A stretch of 38,765 nt of DNA from an uncultured Pseudomonadota bacterium (GCA_903844895.1 CAIMVM010000163.1:1-38765); one strand, 5' to 3'; counted from the first letter of the stretch, positions 1 through 8,731 are shown. Notes: generated from the sequence alone by a model not told the origin. Program-made: numbers and translations.

Positions 1-69
1 AAACCATCGCTGCTTTTTATTGCACTCACCGCATTTGACAGTTGCGGTAAACGTACAGACGATCCATAA
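1..69 (+). CDS. 3' end of a small gene, possibly a short lipoprotein (partial)
   Basis: Frame 1 is open from the first base to a TAA at 67-69. It encodes a hydrophobic stretch (LLFIALTAF), then DSCGK and a short polar tail ending in DDP. This resembles the end of a signal peptide followed by a lipid-attachment Cys and a very short mature part, as in small lipoproteins of the LptM/entericidin kind. The residues before the Cys (F-D-S) are a poor lipobox, so that reading is uncertain. A terminator-like inverted repeat begins ten bases after the stop, which supports a real gene ending here. The start lies outside the window. Confidence 0.35.
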   Translation, partial: KPSLLFIALTAFDSCGKRTDDP

Positions 70-78
70 TCCTTCATG

Positions 79-132
79 GAAAAGCCCTTCTTATTTGATT
101 TTAGTCGACCAAACAAGAGTGGGCTTTTCTTC
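79..132 (+). terminator. Rho-independent terminator-like inverted repeat
   Basis: The arms GAAAAGCCC (79-87) and GGGCTTTTC (121-129) are perfect complements. A further TTCTT/AAGAG extension (88-92 with 115-119) is offset by one unpaired base. The T-rich 3' arm and the TTC after it fit transcript release. It most likely ends the gene whose last codons open the window. The loop is long, about 22 bases. Confidence 0.6.
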
Positions 133-393
133 AACAAAATTGAATACTTAATCTTAAGCTAGTGCCATTGAGTCATAGACGACAACACCGATAAGCTTAA
201 CTTGCAGCACACTACAGCAAAATGAAGGATTCGCTCCGTAACAGATTTTCTGCCGAAAATCTTGCCAACTGTAAGCTGAAATAGTTACACCCTCTTTTTA
301 AAGTTCGCTACTTTTGCCTTGACCCGGCTTTGGCAAATCCTCAAGATTTCAAAACTGTTTTTCTTACAACCCTAGGAAAGGAATTTCAATTAC

Positions 394-1287
394 ATGGCAA
401 AAGTTCTTATTAAGAGTATCGGTTTCATTGTCGTGTTAGGAGTGGTCGCTGCTGGCAGCCTCCTTCTATGGGCTGGAAATATGGTGGACGCAAAACTCGA
501 CGAACCCCAGACCTATGCCCAACTTACTCCTGCAGAGCTGGAGGGGACACCTCCTGGAGACATAGAAACAGGAAAACACATCGTCAACTCCCGCAACGGC
601 TGTGTCGATTGCCATGGCAGCGATTTAGCAGGAAAGACCTTTATTGATGACCCAGCTATAGGAGTAATATCGGGGTCCAATTTAACTCCTTCAGCCATGG
701 GATCAAAATCTGACCTTGAAATCATCCAATCCTTGCGCTTTGGTGTTAATAGCGCCTTAAAACCTCTTGTATTCATGCCTTCTCATGAATTCCAGCACTT
801 AAGTTTGCACGACATGCAGTCCATCGTCGCCTATTTGAGATCTATCCCGTCAGTTGAAAGAGCTAGTGCGCCTATTAAACTAGGCCCCATGGCTAAAATT
901 TTATTCGCCACAGGCAAAGTACCTACCTTTATTCCTGCTGCCAGTGGACTCATTCGCAGAAATCACGGATTCACAGAAAAACCAGCAGAGGGCGCAACGC
1001 CCGAATACGGCGCCTATTTAATAAAAGCTGGATGTGCCGGTTGCCACGGACAAGAGCTCAAAGGCGGCCCTATTCCGGGGGCTCCTCCTGATTGGCTTCC
1101 CGCTACCAATATCGCAGCTGATAGTACAGCTGCAAAATGGACCAAAGAACAATTTGTAACGGCCATGCGGGAAGGAAAGCGCCCCGATGGATCCATCATT
1201 TCTCCGCCCATGCCGATTCCCCTCACGAGCCAACTCAAGGAAGTGGAACTAGAAGCTATGTGGGCCTATATCCATTCCGCCAAATAG
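394..1287 (+). CDS. Membrane-anchored dihaem cytochrome c
   Basis: A 297-residue protein with one N-terminal hydrophobic segment (residues about 5-27) that would anchor it in the inner membrane facing the periplasm. Two cytochrome c domains follow, with haem-binding CVDCH at 70-74 and CAGCH at 214-218. Met residues in FMPSHEF (near 128) and PPMPIP (near the C-terminus) are candidate sixth ligands. This two-domain, single-anchor layout is typical of electron-transfer cytochromes linked to periplasmic dehydrogenases or terminal oxidases. No oxidase or dehydrogenase partner lies nearby, so the redox partner is unknown. The ATG follows an AGGAAAGGAA stretch. It stands alone on the plus strand. 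Confidence 0.85.
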   Translation: MAKVLIKSIGFIVVLGVVAAGSLLLWAGNMVDAKLDEPQTYAQLTPAELEGTPPGDIETGKHIVNSRNGCVDCHGSDLAGKTFIDDPAIGVISGSNLTPSAMGSKSDLEIIQSLRFGVNSALKPLVFMPSHEFQHLSLHDMQSIVAYLRSIPSVERASAPIKLGPMAKILFATGKVPTFIPAASGLIRRNHGFTEKPAEGATPEYGAYLIKAGCAGCHGQELKGGPIPGAPPDWLPATNIAADSTAAKWTKEQFVTAMREGKRPDGSIISPPMPIPLTSQLKEVELEAMWAYIHSAK

Positions 1288-1898
1288 TTTAAAGATCTCA
1301 ACTTATACGGGGGGCCGCACTGGGGGTTTCAGAATCGGGTCCTTGCCGAAAACGCTGCAGACTTCCTAGTGATTGGGAGGAAGAATCTGACTACAAAACT
1401 GAAAACAATTTCTGGACAAACCTCCCAGACCTTTTGGAGATCGTACCTGATAGGTCTTTTTAGTATCATTCAGCTGGTGCCTTTAGGGCCTGTCATGACT
1501 CGAAATCTGTTCCGACTAAAGATGGCTAACAGTGGAAAGACCATACAACGCACCATGCGAGAATGAAGCCAGAAAACAAAAAATAGGGCTGGTCGACATC
1601 ATCAATGAATTTATGTGCCATTCTTTGTTAGCTATCACCCAAAAAAAACTCGAAGAATCAATCCAATCTACGCGACAACTTGCCTTTTTAAATCACCTAG
1701 AATCCCTAGGCCTCTCATCCGAAAAAATTAGATCGCTAATTTAAAACTTCAGACAATGGATCTTCGGCATTCCAGAGGAAAATCGCCAAAATGATTCAAT
1801 TTACGATTTTAAAACAGCAACTTAGACCCTAGCCGGCAACTAAAAATATAAAGTTTCTCGCGACTTAGCCCGAAATGAAAACGATTGGAGAAACGCAA
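1288..1898. other. Gene-poor stretch between the cytochrome c gene and the CheA-like gene
   Basis: I see no convincing gene in this region of about 600 bases. Two short overlapping frames exist (GTG 1532 to 1744, and 1369 to 1566). Only the second half of the 1532 frame looks protein-like, with a helical segment ending LSSEKIRSLI. It has no clear Shine-Dalgarno sequence or recognised family and could be a remnant of a lost gene. The start of the kinase downstream is set by GGAG at 1887-1890. Confidence 0.4.
1532..1744 (+). CDS. Possible small hypothetical protein or gene remnant
   Basis: This frame encodes 70 residues from a GTG start. The first 20 residues look unconvincing. The rest is a plausible amphipathic helix-rich segment, with FMCHSLL, a Lys/Glu-rich stretch and LNHLESLGLSSEKI. 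I recognise no family and see no good ribosome binding site. It may be the 3' part of a decayed gene. Confidence that it is expressed is low. Confidence 0.2.
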   Translation: MERPYNAPCENEARKQKIGLVDIINEFMCHSLLAITQKKLEESIQSTRQLAFLNHLESLGLSSEKIRSLI

Positions 1899-4751
1899 AT
1901 GGATGAATTCAACTTCGATATTAGACAGACTTTCCTCGAAGAGTTTTCCGAGTCTGCCCATAGAATGGAAACTCTATTCATGGTGCTAGAAAAGCAACCA
2001 GCAGACTCTGATTGCATCGATGAGATCTTTCGTCTCATGCACAATACTAAAGGCTCTAGTCGAGCAGTCGGACTAGATGAAATGGCCAAACTGGCACATT
2101 CATGTGAAAGCCTACTTTCCGACATTCGAAGTGGAAAGACCCCTCCCAACGTAGCCATTGTAGATCCTCTTTTGAAAGCTCTTGATGCCATGAGGTGGGG
2201 AGCTGAAAACATTGAAAATTCCACTGAAAATTCCTCTAAATTTGAACAAGCTATATCCAACCTGGCGGCCTTCTCTCAATCTCCATCTGCACCGACTGTC
2301 GCAACTCCATCCCTTAAATCAGTTCCGGAAGCAGTAAACTCTGCTACCGATAGCGATTTTATAGATTTTTCTAAAGAAGACGTTTCACAAACCCCTAGTC
2401 CTTTGGTTGCTCTCGAAAAAGCAAACAGTAACGATGATCCCAAGTCAAATGGTACAAACGGTTTAAAGGAAATAAAGGATACAAAAACTGATAAAAAAGA
2501 TGCAGAAAAAAGCTCGGCTTCAGCTCAAGACCACCAGCCCAACACCTCGCACAACTCAAAAACCGACGACACAATTAGGGTCAATCTGTCTAAACTAGAT
2601 GAGATACAAAACAAATTCGGCGAGCAAGTGATACTTCAATCTGTTCTAGATCATGTGATGGCGCAGACCCCCATCGACATGCAGCAATCTGAGAAAATGC
2701 ATACGCAGCTCAAAAAAATAAGTGGAAGCTTACAAGGGCTCATTCTTAGTTTAAGAATGGTGCCAATTTCTTCCATCTTAGTGCGTCTTAATCGAGCCGT
2801 TAGAGATGTTGCCCTTTCCACGAACAAACTAGCGGAATTAGAACTCATAGGAGGCGATAGCGAACTAGACAAAAACATTCTTGAACAGCTAGTTGACCCT
2901 TTGGTTCATATGGTAAGAAACAGCGTAGACCACGGCATCGAGACACCAGAAGAACGTCGACGAAAAAATAAATCTGCTGCTGGCAGCATAAAAATTGTCG
3001 CTCGGAGACTAGGAAGGCATCTCGAAATAGAAATCTCTGATGATGGTAAAGGCCTCTCTAAAGAAAAAATCTTAGAAAAAGCTTACTCGACGGGGCTTCT
3101 CCCCAAGGGGCATGTCCCAGAAAATAAAGACATCTTCAAACTCATATTTGCTAGTGGTTTTAGCACAAAACAGGCTGCTTCGGAATTTTCAGGCCGAGGA
3201 GTTGGAATGGATGTAGTTAAGACCAACATCGAACATATAGGCGGAATGATCGAACTCTCTAGTGTGGAAGGCAGTGGCACAACTATAAAACTCAAAATCC
3301 CCCTGACCTTGGCAATTGTACCGGGATTAATTGTGAAGTCTCAAAACCAACATTTCACCATACCCCAAAGCGACCTTGTTGAACTTGTAAGAATAGAAGC
3401 AGATGAAACAAAAAGCGAAAAAATAACAATGCTGCAAGGCGTCAAGGTACTGCGACTTCGTGAAAAAATATTGCCCCTACTCAACCTATCAGAAATCCTA
3501 ACAATGAAAGATTTGAAAACGGCTGCAAAAGAAGCATCTTTTGGAAAAACAACCTCCATTAATATCGTGATACTAAATGCTGATTCATACCATTTCGGCT
3601 TAGAAGTAGAGTCTGTGGTAGACACCGCAGATGTAGTCGTTAAACCACTGCCCTCCTTTCTTAAGCAGATGAGTCACTTTTCTGGTGCCTCCATAATGGG
3701 AGACGGATCCGTCGCACTGACTCTTGATACAATGGGAATGTTACATTTTGCGCAGTCAAACGCAGAGATCGGCTCCAAACACTATGGAGATGCCGATGCT
3801 TCACCAGTATCTTTAAGTCAGCATCAATTAGACTCTTCAGAATTTTTAATGATTGATGTTGGTGCCCCGGGGAATTATGTAATCCCAGTAAATGTAGTCA
3901 ACCGACTGGAAGAGTTTCATACAAAAGACTTTGAGTATGCTGGAGAGCAAAGAGTTGTAAGATATCGCAACACTTTACTACCGATATTTTCTCTCCCCAA
4001 CTTTTTAAATTTACCTTCGACGCAAATACCCGCCGAAAGAGAAAAATTGCCAGTAGTCGTTATAAAACGCGGAGAGAGTTTTTATGGCATCGAGGTCGTT
4101 CAGATTTTAGATGTGGCTAATCTACCCTCGAAAATGAATATGACAGTGCGTGACCGGCCGGGTATATTAGGCACAATGGCGGTGAATGAAACAGTTCTTG
4201 TGGTAATAGATATTTTAGGAATCATTGACTCGATTAGGCATAGATTGGCAGTAGAGGCTGGAATTATTTCGAAAAACTCCGATCTTGGACCTAAATCCTC
4301 TAAAGTAGAAAAGTCACACAAGCGACGTGAGCACCGTGTTCTAATCGTTGAGGACAGCTCCTTCTTTAGAAATCTTATGAGAAAGACTCTGACAGAAGCC
4401 GGTTACCAAACAGAAGTGGCATGCGACGGCGCAGAGGGATGGAATACTTTAGAAAATGCAGATCCGAACTATTTTAGTCTTGTGCTGTCTGACATCGAAA
4501 TGCCAGAGGTTACCGGACTTGAGCTTGCCAAGATGATTAGAGATGACAAAAAACTCTGCAAAATACCTTTGATTGCTATTACCACTAAATCAACCAGCTC
4601 TGACCAAGAAAAAGGCCTTAAATCTGGATTCACTCGTTATCTTGAAAAGCTAAATCCTGAAATGCTAGTCTCAGAAATTGATGCCCTGATTCTAAATCGC
4701 GACTCCGTTTCCGAGCCTAGAGAAGAGTTAGGCCTTACGAGCAATTTCTGA
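1899..4751 (+). CDS. Hybrid CheA-type histidine kinase: Hpt, kinase, two CheW-like domains, REC
   Basis: I chose the ATG at 1899 because GGAG at 1887-1890 is spaced for it; an in-frame ATG at 1875 lacks a site. The 950-residue product is cytoplasmic. An N-terminal Hpt domain has the phospho-acceptor His in LMHNTKGS (His48). A long polar linker (about 140-240) stands where a P2 domain would be. The dimerisation/HATPase core has the N box (HMVRNSVDHGIE), a G1 box (DDGKG) and a G2 box (GRGVGMD). Two CheW-like domains follow, then a C-terminal receiver with VEDS, the acceptor in SDIEMP, a Thr (ITT) and a Lys (LEKL). CheA-receiver fusions such as FrzE are known. No CheW, CheR, CheB or chemoreceptor gene is nearby, so the input and output are unknown. 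Confidence 0.93.
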   Translation: MDEFNFDIRQTFLEEFSESAHRMETLFMVLEKQPADSDCIDEIFRLMHNTKGSSRAVGLDEMAKLAHSCESLLSDIRSGKTPPNVAIVDPLLKALDAMRWGAENIENSTENSSKFEQAISNLAAFSQSPSAPTVATPSLKSVPEAVNSATDSDFIDFSKEDVSQTPSPLVALEKANSNDDPKSNGTNGLKEIKDTKTDKKDAEKSSASAQDHQPNTSHNSKTDDTIRVNLSKLDEIQNKFGEQVILQSVLDHVMAQTPIDMQQSEKMHTQLKKISGSLQGLILSLRMVPISSILVRLNRAVRDVALSTNKLAELELIGGDSELDKNILEQLVDPLVHMVRNSVDHGIETPEERRRKNKSAAGSIKIVARRLGRHLEIEISDDGKGLSKEKILEKAYSTGLLPKGHVPENKDIFKLIFASGFSTKQAASEFSGRGVGMDVVKTNIEHIGGMIELSSVEGSGTTIKLKIPLTLAIVPGLIVKSQNQHFTIPQSDLVELVRIEADETKSEKITMLQGVKVLRLREKILPLLNLSEILTMKDLKTAAKEASFGKTTSINIVILNADSYHFGLEVESVVDTADVVVKPLPSFLKQMSHFSGASIMGDGSVALTLDTMGMLHFAQSNAEIGSKHYGDADASPVSLSQHQLDSSEFLMIDVGAPGNYVIPVNVVNRLEEFHTKDFEYAGEQRVVRYRNTLLPIFSLPNFLNLPSTQIPAEREKLPVVVIKRGESFYGIEVVQILDVANLPSKMNMTVRDRPGILGTMAVNETVLVVIDILGIIDSIRHRLAVEAGIISKNSDLGPKSSKVEKSHKRREHRVLIVEDSSFFRNLMRKTLTEAGYQTEVACDGAEGWNTLENADPNYFSLVLSDIEMPEVTGLELAKMIRDDKKLCKIPLIAITTKSTSSDQEKGLKSGFTRYLEKLNPEMLVSEIDALILNRDSVSEPREELGLTSNF

Positions 4752-5070
4752 ATCTTCTAAAAATGCATGTTGTTTACTAAAGACGCCTTCTTTGGGTGTC
4801 TTCTATTGGTTGGATCACCCCAGATACTTACTAGTTGGCCTGCTCCACCTGCAAAGAAGCGTTTAAATCCAATGTTACACAGCACTCACACTTAGCGTAC
4901 TTTGTCGGCTTCGCTAAAAATACATCCTGCTCGCCAGCCGAAAGCCTAGGAGAGTCTAATTTCCAGAAGTCAGTTCAAGCGTAAGGCTAACGGATAGTCA
5001 TGACTCCTGTAGCTTCCATCAAAAGATCTAACTCCGGGCTGAAGCTAGATGTCTCTCTGGAACAGAACGC
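4752..5070. other. Intergenic stretch with one weak hairpin
   Basis: No gene recognised. An AAGACGCC/GGTGTCTT inverted repeat at 4780-4802 (one G-U pair, short loop) lies 28 bases after the kinase stop codon. It has no T-run after it, so at best it is a weak terminator. The rest, up to the 3' end of the broken lipoprotein gene on the minus strand, shows nothing clear. Confidence 0.4.
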
Positions 5071-6533
5071 CTACTGCTTATAAGGCGAAAGCAGCTGACA
5101 CGGACTGGAAGGCATTCCTTGTGGCGGAGGCACTTGAGGATAGCCCATCATGCCAGAATTTGGGCCTATCGGAGCAGAGTTTGCTGGACCCATTCCAGTA
5201 TTGTATTGTGGCTGCCCAGGAACCGGATAAGACGTATAGCTCCCGCCATTTAGACAAGGATAGCCCCCATCTGGATATGGTTCTTTGGAATTTGAGGGAA
5301 TTGGGTAATTTTTTCGAGGGGGGTCATTTTCATAGAATTGCGTGTTTAAAAGGACTCGGGGGTTGGTGGCTAGTTCACCCTGACTCTGAGAGGGAGAACT
5401 TGGAATACAATAGATTTTGCCCTCTGCGCGAAAGTCTTTACTGTTTTCGATGGCCGTGTAACCATCAGCACATGTTGTAATTTTTCCAGATGCCAAACCG
5501 TCCAAAATAGCAAACAAGCCTTTTCTATCATCTTCTTGAATCGTTCCCAATGCAATCAGGTGATTTCCCATAAGAGCATTGGGGTGTCTTTTAAGGGCAG
5601 AGCCTGATGCATCTTCCACATATACATCTATAAGAAAAAACAAATGCCCGATTTCATATATCATAACCCACTTACCCAAAAGACGCTCAAAACGAGGGAC
5701 CTATCCATTATGGTTTTCAGCTTCCTTGCTATTTAACATATAGTTAGGAAGACCAATTGTAATTTCAGAACCCTCTGCATCAACAAAAGCCCGATCCCAA
5801 ACTCCGATATCCAGTTCCTCTGTTGCTAGACGTCTTTTTACAATGTCTCTTAATTTTTTTTGTTCGTTGACATCTTTTTGATCCTCAATCAAAAGCTGAG
5901 CCCAAAGATTTTTGAGTCGTTTTACGAAACTATCATTCACAAGAAAAAGATTCTCTCCAAAAACTTGATGGGCCCTTTGAATCGTCTGCGCATCAGATTT
6001 TGACGTCAAGCCTGTAATGGTAATTCCATTTTTACAACCCAAATTTTCAGCTGCTTTAGAAAGCTGCTCCGCGAGGGGCTTTATGATTTCAAGATATCTA
6101 TTCATGGACTCCTCAAAATTCTTGTGGGGGCCTTCGATGTATGAATTTAGCTGCGCCAAATATGCGGGATCACTTTTTTGACGGATTCTATGGATCACTC
6201 GAATGAGATTTCCAAGGTCGAATCTTATAAACTCAATTTTTGGCCTAGAAGGACCTATCCAAGTAGAATGTTGGGAGGCTACCTCTAGCCAGCTGTAAAG
6301 TCCTTCTCGAAAGTCAGCTTCAAGGAGATCCAAATAAGCCTTACCAACGGGGGCATTCAGATTTTCATTAAAAAGACAAACTTTGAGAGTTGCGTCTGGC
6401 TTATTCAGTAATTCAAAAATCGGCCCTTTAAAACAACTTCCTTCGGCACCGCGTACTTAGCATCAGAGTCTTGAGTATGGGGCTTACATGACCCTAAAGT
6501 AGATAGCATTAAAAAAAGGAAGAAGCCTCGCAT
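5071..6533 (-). pseudogene. Broken lipoprotein gene (one frameshift, one in-frame TAG), possible former metallopeptidase
   Basis: An ATG at 6533 behind GAGGAAA starts a lipoprotein signal peptide (MRGFFLFLMLSTLGSC, lipobox LGSC at 13-16). That frame stops at a TGA at 6405-6407 after 42 residues. Shifting frame anywhere between about 6460 and 6405, for example one missing base in AAAGGGCC near 6424, continues in an open 210-residue frame to a TAG at 5701-5703. The same frame stays open beyond the TAG to 5071, with coherent protein (YEIGHLFF) and a Pro/Gly/Gln-rich tail. Joined, the three parts would give a secreted lipoprotein of roughly 485 residues. The YEIGH motif would be a zinc-type HEIGH site if Tyr were His. 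I do not recognise the family. The frameshift could be a sequencing error; the TAG is harder to explain that way. Confidence 0.6.
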
Positions 6534-6574
6534 CAATTGTTTCCTCTACGAAATTTCTGGTTTAAGTTTATCGA

Positions 6575-6593
6575 TTAGATTTATGAAATCTAA
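6575..6593. promoter_or_regulatory. Perfect 8-bp inverted repeat upstream of the broken lipoprotein gene
   Basis: TTAGATTT, a 3-base spacer (ATG) and AAATCTAA form a perfect dyad about 42-60 bases before the start codon at 6533. It has no T-run, so it is more operator-like than terminator-like. No regulator is identified. Confidence 0.3.
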
Positions 6594-6749
6594 CCGAACT
6601 CTATATTCAATATAACAAGCCTGAATTCGCAGCAAAAGCCATCCAAGTTGCCTAGTTATCAATGAAATCAAAGCAAAAGACTCAGAGCTTTTTAGAATGA
6701 GCATCATGCCTAACTCAGCTTCCCAAAAAACATAGAATGATTCTCGATG

Positions 6750-7673
6750 CTAGTCGCGGCTTTGCCCCGACTTTGGAAAGTTCATAATTTGATTGTGATA
6801 TTGATTGAGAAGGGGATATGAGGATCTCCCCTTGGCAACGCCAGCAAGCCACTCTGATTCGGTTCGTTTTTGTAACCTAACATCGCGAGCCATAGAGTTT
6901 TCATTGGCAGCCGAACTTGTTATGAGTGCGATCAAGTTCTCGAAGATTTTTTCCTCAGTAACTGACCAGGGCCCCCAAATCTCGATTCCTAACTTAAATG
7001 CTTCGCTGCTCAGCTCCCTCATAAGAGGAATTTTCTCTAAAGCAAGCCCATTATTAGACAGCTTAAAACTAGCACATACGGTATTGATGACTGTATTGTA
7101 AAACCACTTCAAATGCTGCGAAGGAGCTATGGGATCGGCCCATGTAAAGAATTCTCCTCCATCTCGACTTAAAATATTCTGTTCCATAGGAGAAGGATGA
7201 TGTTTCGCATCCATTGACTTGACACCTAGGGGGCCAAACACAACGCCCCCCTTGGTGGAACGCAGTTCATAGCTTGCCTCTGAAGTTTGGGAGCTGGCAA
7301 AGGAACAAAAACCATTTCGCCACAATCTTCCTGGAATTTCTTTAGCCACACCTTTGATTTGAGGCTCGGTATAGCCGTTTGAGATGGGGACAATAGAGCA
7401 TTCATTGGGAAGATATTTTACTATGCGTCTCACAGCGCCCTCAAGATCAAATGCTTTGGTGGCAAAGAAGGCTAGAGAAATTGCCTTGAAGTCTATTTCA
7501 TCTAGTTTCTTGGGTTCGAATAGAAACTGAGAGTTCCAGCCACTAAATCTTACCGGCAAATCACTTGGCCCTTTTCGGCCCATAATCAGAGAAGAAAAGC
7601 CAAGGAGCTGGAGTCTAGCTGCAATGCCAGCTCCAATAGCCCCCGCTCCGACAATGAGAATTTGAGAATCCAT
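6750..7673 (-). CDS. Ketopantoate reductase family (ApbA/PanE-like) NAD(P)-dependent oxidoreductase
   Basis: A 307-residue cytoplasmic protein with an N-terminal Rossmann fold (GAGAIGAGIAARL near residues 8-20) and the ATKAF segment matching the family's conserved Lys region. The C-terminal all-helical domain has a TESEWLAG motif that aligns with the TEIDYLNG motif carrying the catalytic Glu of PanE. PanE reduces 2-dehydropantoate to pantoate for coenzyme A synthesis. The segment usually reading W-x-K-x-x-x-N is divergent here (KWFYNTVIN), so the catalytic Lys is uncertain and the substrate may differ. It is the last gene of a minus-strand operon behind the two paralogous 129-residue proteins, with 28 bases between it and the gene upstream. 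Confidence 0.75.
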   Translation of the reverse strand: MDSQILIVGAGAIGAGIAARLQLLGFSSLIMGRKGPSDLPVRFSGWNSQFLFEPKKLDEIDFKAISLAFFATKAFDLEGAVRRIVKYLPNECSIVPISNGYTEPQIKGVAKEIPGRLWRNGFCSFASSQTSEASYELRSTKGGVVFGPLGVKSMDAKHHPSPMEQNILSRDGGEFFTWADPIAPSQHLKWFYNTVINTVCASFKLSNNGLALEKIPLMRELSSEAFKLGIEIWGPWSVTEEKIFENLIALITSSAANENSMARDVRLQKRTESEWLAGVAKGRSSYPLLNQYHNQIMNFPKSGQSRD

Positions 7674-7701
7674 TGATGTCTACCAAATGATATCTTAAAT
7701 G

Positions 7702-8091
7702 CTACTTTTTTCTTACCCCGTTCAACATCGCCTCATCTTGTGAATACACTCTAGGCAACTGACGGGTTTCGCGAATCATAACAGCTTGTTGATTTCTAAG
7801 ATACTGTACTATGTTGCGGTTTCTTGGGTCTTTTTTGAGATCATCGATGGTGACTTGAATGTCATTGAGGCGATCCATCGGATTTTCTTTGGTGTAGATC
7901 GAGTCGAGAACATTGTTAAACGCCATTTTTTCATCTTCGGTTAAACCAGTCGTATTTGAGTAGCGATGGAACTTATTAATAGTTAATGGTTCCGTATCGA
8001 TGGTAACGGTACCATCTTCGTGCTTTTCCGTCACGACACCTGGATTTGTATACATGCCGGATTTTGGAATCAAGTCGCCGATCTTAGCCAT
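7702..8091 (-). CDS. Unknown small protein, tandem paralogue B
   Basis: 129 residues, no signal peptide or membrane segment. The ATG follows AGGAGA at good spacing. It has an N-terminal beta-rich part (PGVVTEKHEDGTVTIDT), then a helical part with GLTEDEKMAFNNVLDSI and later YLRNQQAVMIRET. The same pattern occurs in the neighbouring gene 15 bases upstream, which has the same length, so the two look like products of a local duplication. No family recognised. The N-terminal half has the look of a small beta-barrel binding module; that is only an impression. It probably shares a transcript with its paralogue and the PanE-like gene. Confidence 0.7.
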   Translation of the reverse strand: MAKIGDLIPKSGMYTNPGVVTEKHEDGTVTIDTEPLTINKFHRYSNTTGLTEDEKMAFNNVLDSIYTKENPMDRLNDIQVTIDDLKKDPRNRNIVQYLRNQQAVMIRETRQLPRVYSQDEAMLNGVRKK

Positions 8092-8106
8092 AGTTATCTC
8101 CTAAAA

Positions 8107-8496
8107 TTATATGCTTCTAGCAACTGCCGCTAATGGCATGTTGGCCTTGAAGTAACGGGGGGATAGATTTAGAATTTGCATCTGATGAAATAGCTCTGAT
8201 TCTAAATATCTAGTCATTCTGATGTTCTTTGAATCAAGGCGCGAGTCTTCTACCATTTTCTGCATCTTCTCGATTTTTTCTCTTGGATCCTGTATTTCTG
8301 AAATCTCGTCCACGGCTTTATTGAAAACGTCCCTTTCTTCTATCGAAAGACCGTTGATATATCCGTGTCTGTGAATTTTTCTAATCTCATTTCGATCTGT
8401 ATCCACGGTATATTCTTTACGATCTTGATCGATGTTTTTCACCACTCCAGGAGCTCCATTGATATTGAATGTGACTGAGCCTACTTTGAGTGTCAT
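8107..8496 (-). CDS. Unknown small protein, tandem paralogue A
   Basis: I place the start at the ATG at 8496, giving 129 residues, because GGGAGG lies six bases upstream. A longer in-frame version reaching 8580 would add a Cys/His-containing segment that has no counterpart in the paralogue and no Shine-Dalgarno sequence. The protein shares spaced motifs with the next gene: GVVKNIDQDRKEYTVDT against GVVTEKHEDGTVTIDT, INGLSIEERDVFNKAVDEI against TTGLTEDEKMAFNNVLDSI, and a shared late segment (RYLESELFHQM against QYLRNQQAVMI). No signal peptide, no recognised family. It is the first gene of the operon, and its leader contains the palindromes described separately. Confidence 0.7.
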   Translation of the reverse strand: MTLKVGSVTFNINGAPGVVKNIDQDRKEYTVDTDRNEIRKIHRHGYINGLSIEERDVFNKAVDEISEIQDPREKIEKMQKMVEDSRLDSKNIRMTRYLESELFHQMQILNLSPRYFKANMPLAAVARSI

Positions 8497-8525
8497 GGAC
8501 ATCCTCCCTGTCTTTAAGAATATGG

Positions 8526-8587
8526 TGCCACAGTGGCAATAATTTAGGCAATGGGTTGTAAGCGGTAAATATTGCCTCATAACCCAT
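8526..8587. promoter_or_regulatory. Palindrome and two crossing inverted repeats in the leader of the paralogue operon
   Basis: TGCCACAGTGGCA (8526-8538) is a perfect 13-bp palindrome. AGGCAAT (8546-8552) pairs with ATTGCCT (8571-8577), and ATGGGTT (8551-8557) pairs with AACCCAT (8581-8587). The last two pairings interlock, so as RNA they could form a pseudoknot-like fold or alternative hairpins. GGCAAT is also directly repeated at 8535 and 8547. The block sits 30-90 bases before the start codon at 8496, which suits an operator or a 5' leader control element. Confidence 0.4.
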
Positions 8588-8731
8588 CAAAACCTATAAG
8601 GAATACTTGAATTACGTTAAGAATATGGCTAGTTTAACCGAGAAATCCTTAGGTTCAAAGAGCAAGGGAACATGACAGACTCTTGTAAAACCAGCGGAGG
8701 ATCGAAAATCAATTGGGAGTGAGGTTACGCC

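Noticed and set aside
1369-1566. 65-codon plus-strand frame
   Set aside because: Overlaps another weak frame, no good start site, and no recognisable protein features.
4780-4802. Terminator for the hybrid kinase gene
   Set aside because: The hairpin is plausible but no T-run follows, so it is mentioned only as a weak element in the intergenic entry.
5049-5480. 143-residue plus-strand reading frame
   Set aside because: It lies opposite the coherent Pro/Gly-rich tail of the broken lipoprotein gene, its translation matches nothing recognisable and it has no ribosome binding site.
8497-8580. N-terminal extension of paralogue A
   Set aside because: No ribosome binding site and no counterpart in the paralogue, whereas the ATG at 8496 has GGGAGG at good spacing and gives equal lengths.
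8672-8722. 16-codon leader peptide frame before the gene at 8732
   Set aside because: It ends at the next Shine-Dalgarno sequence, which suits coupling, but so short a frame is easily chance and its own site is weak. Not counted as a gene.
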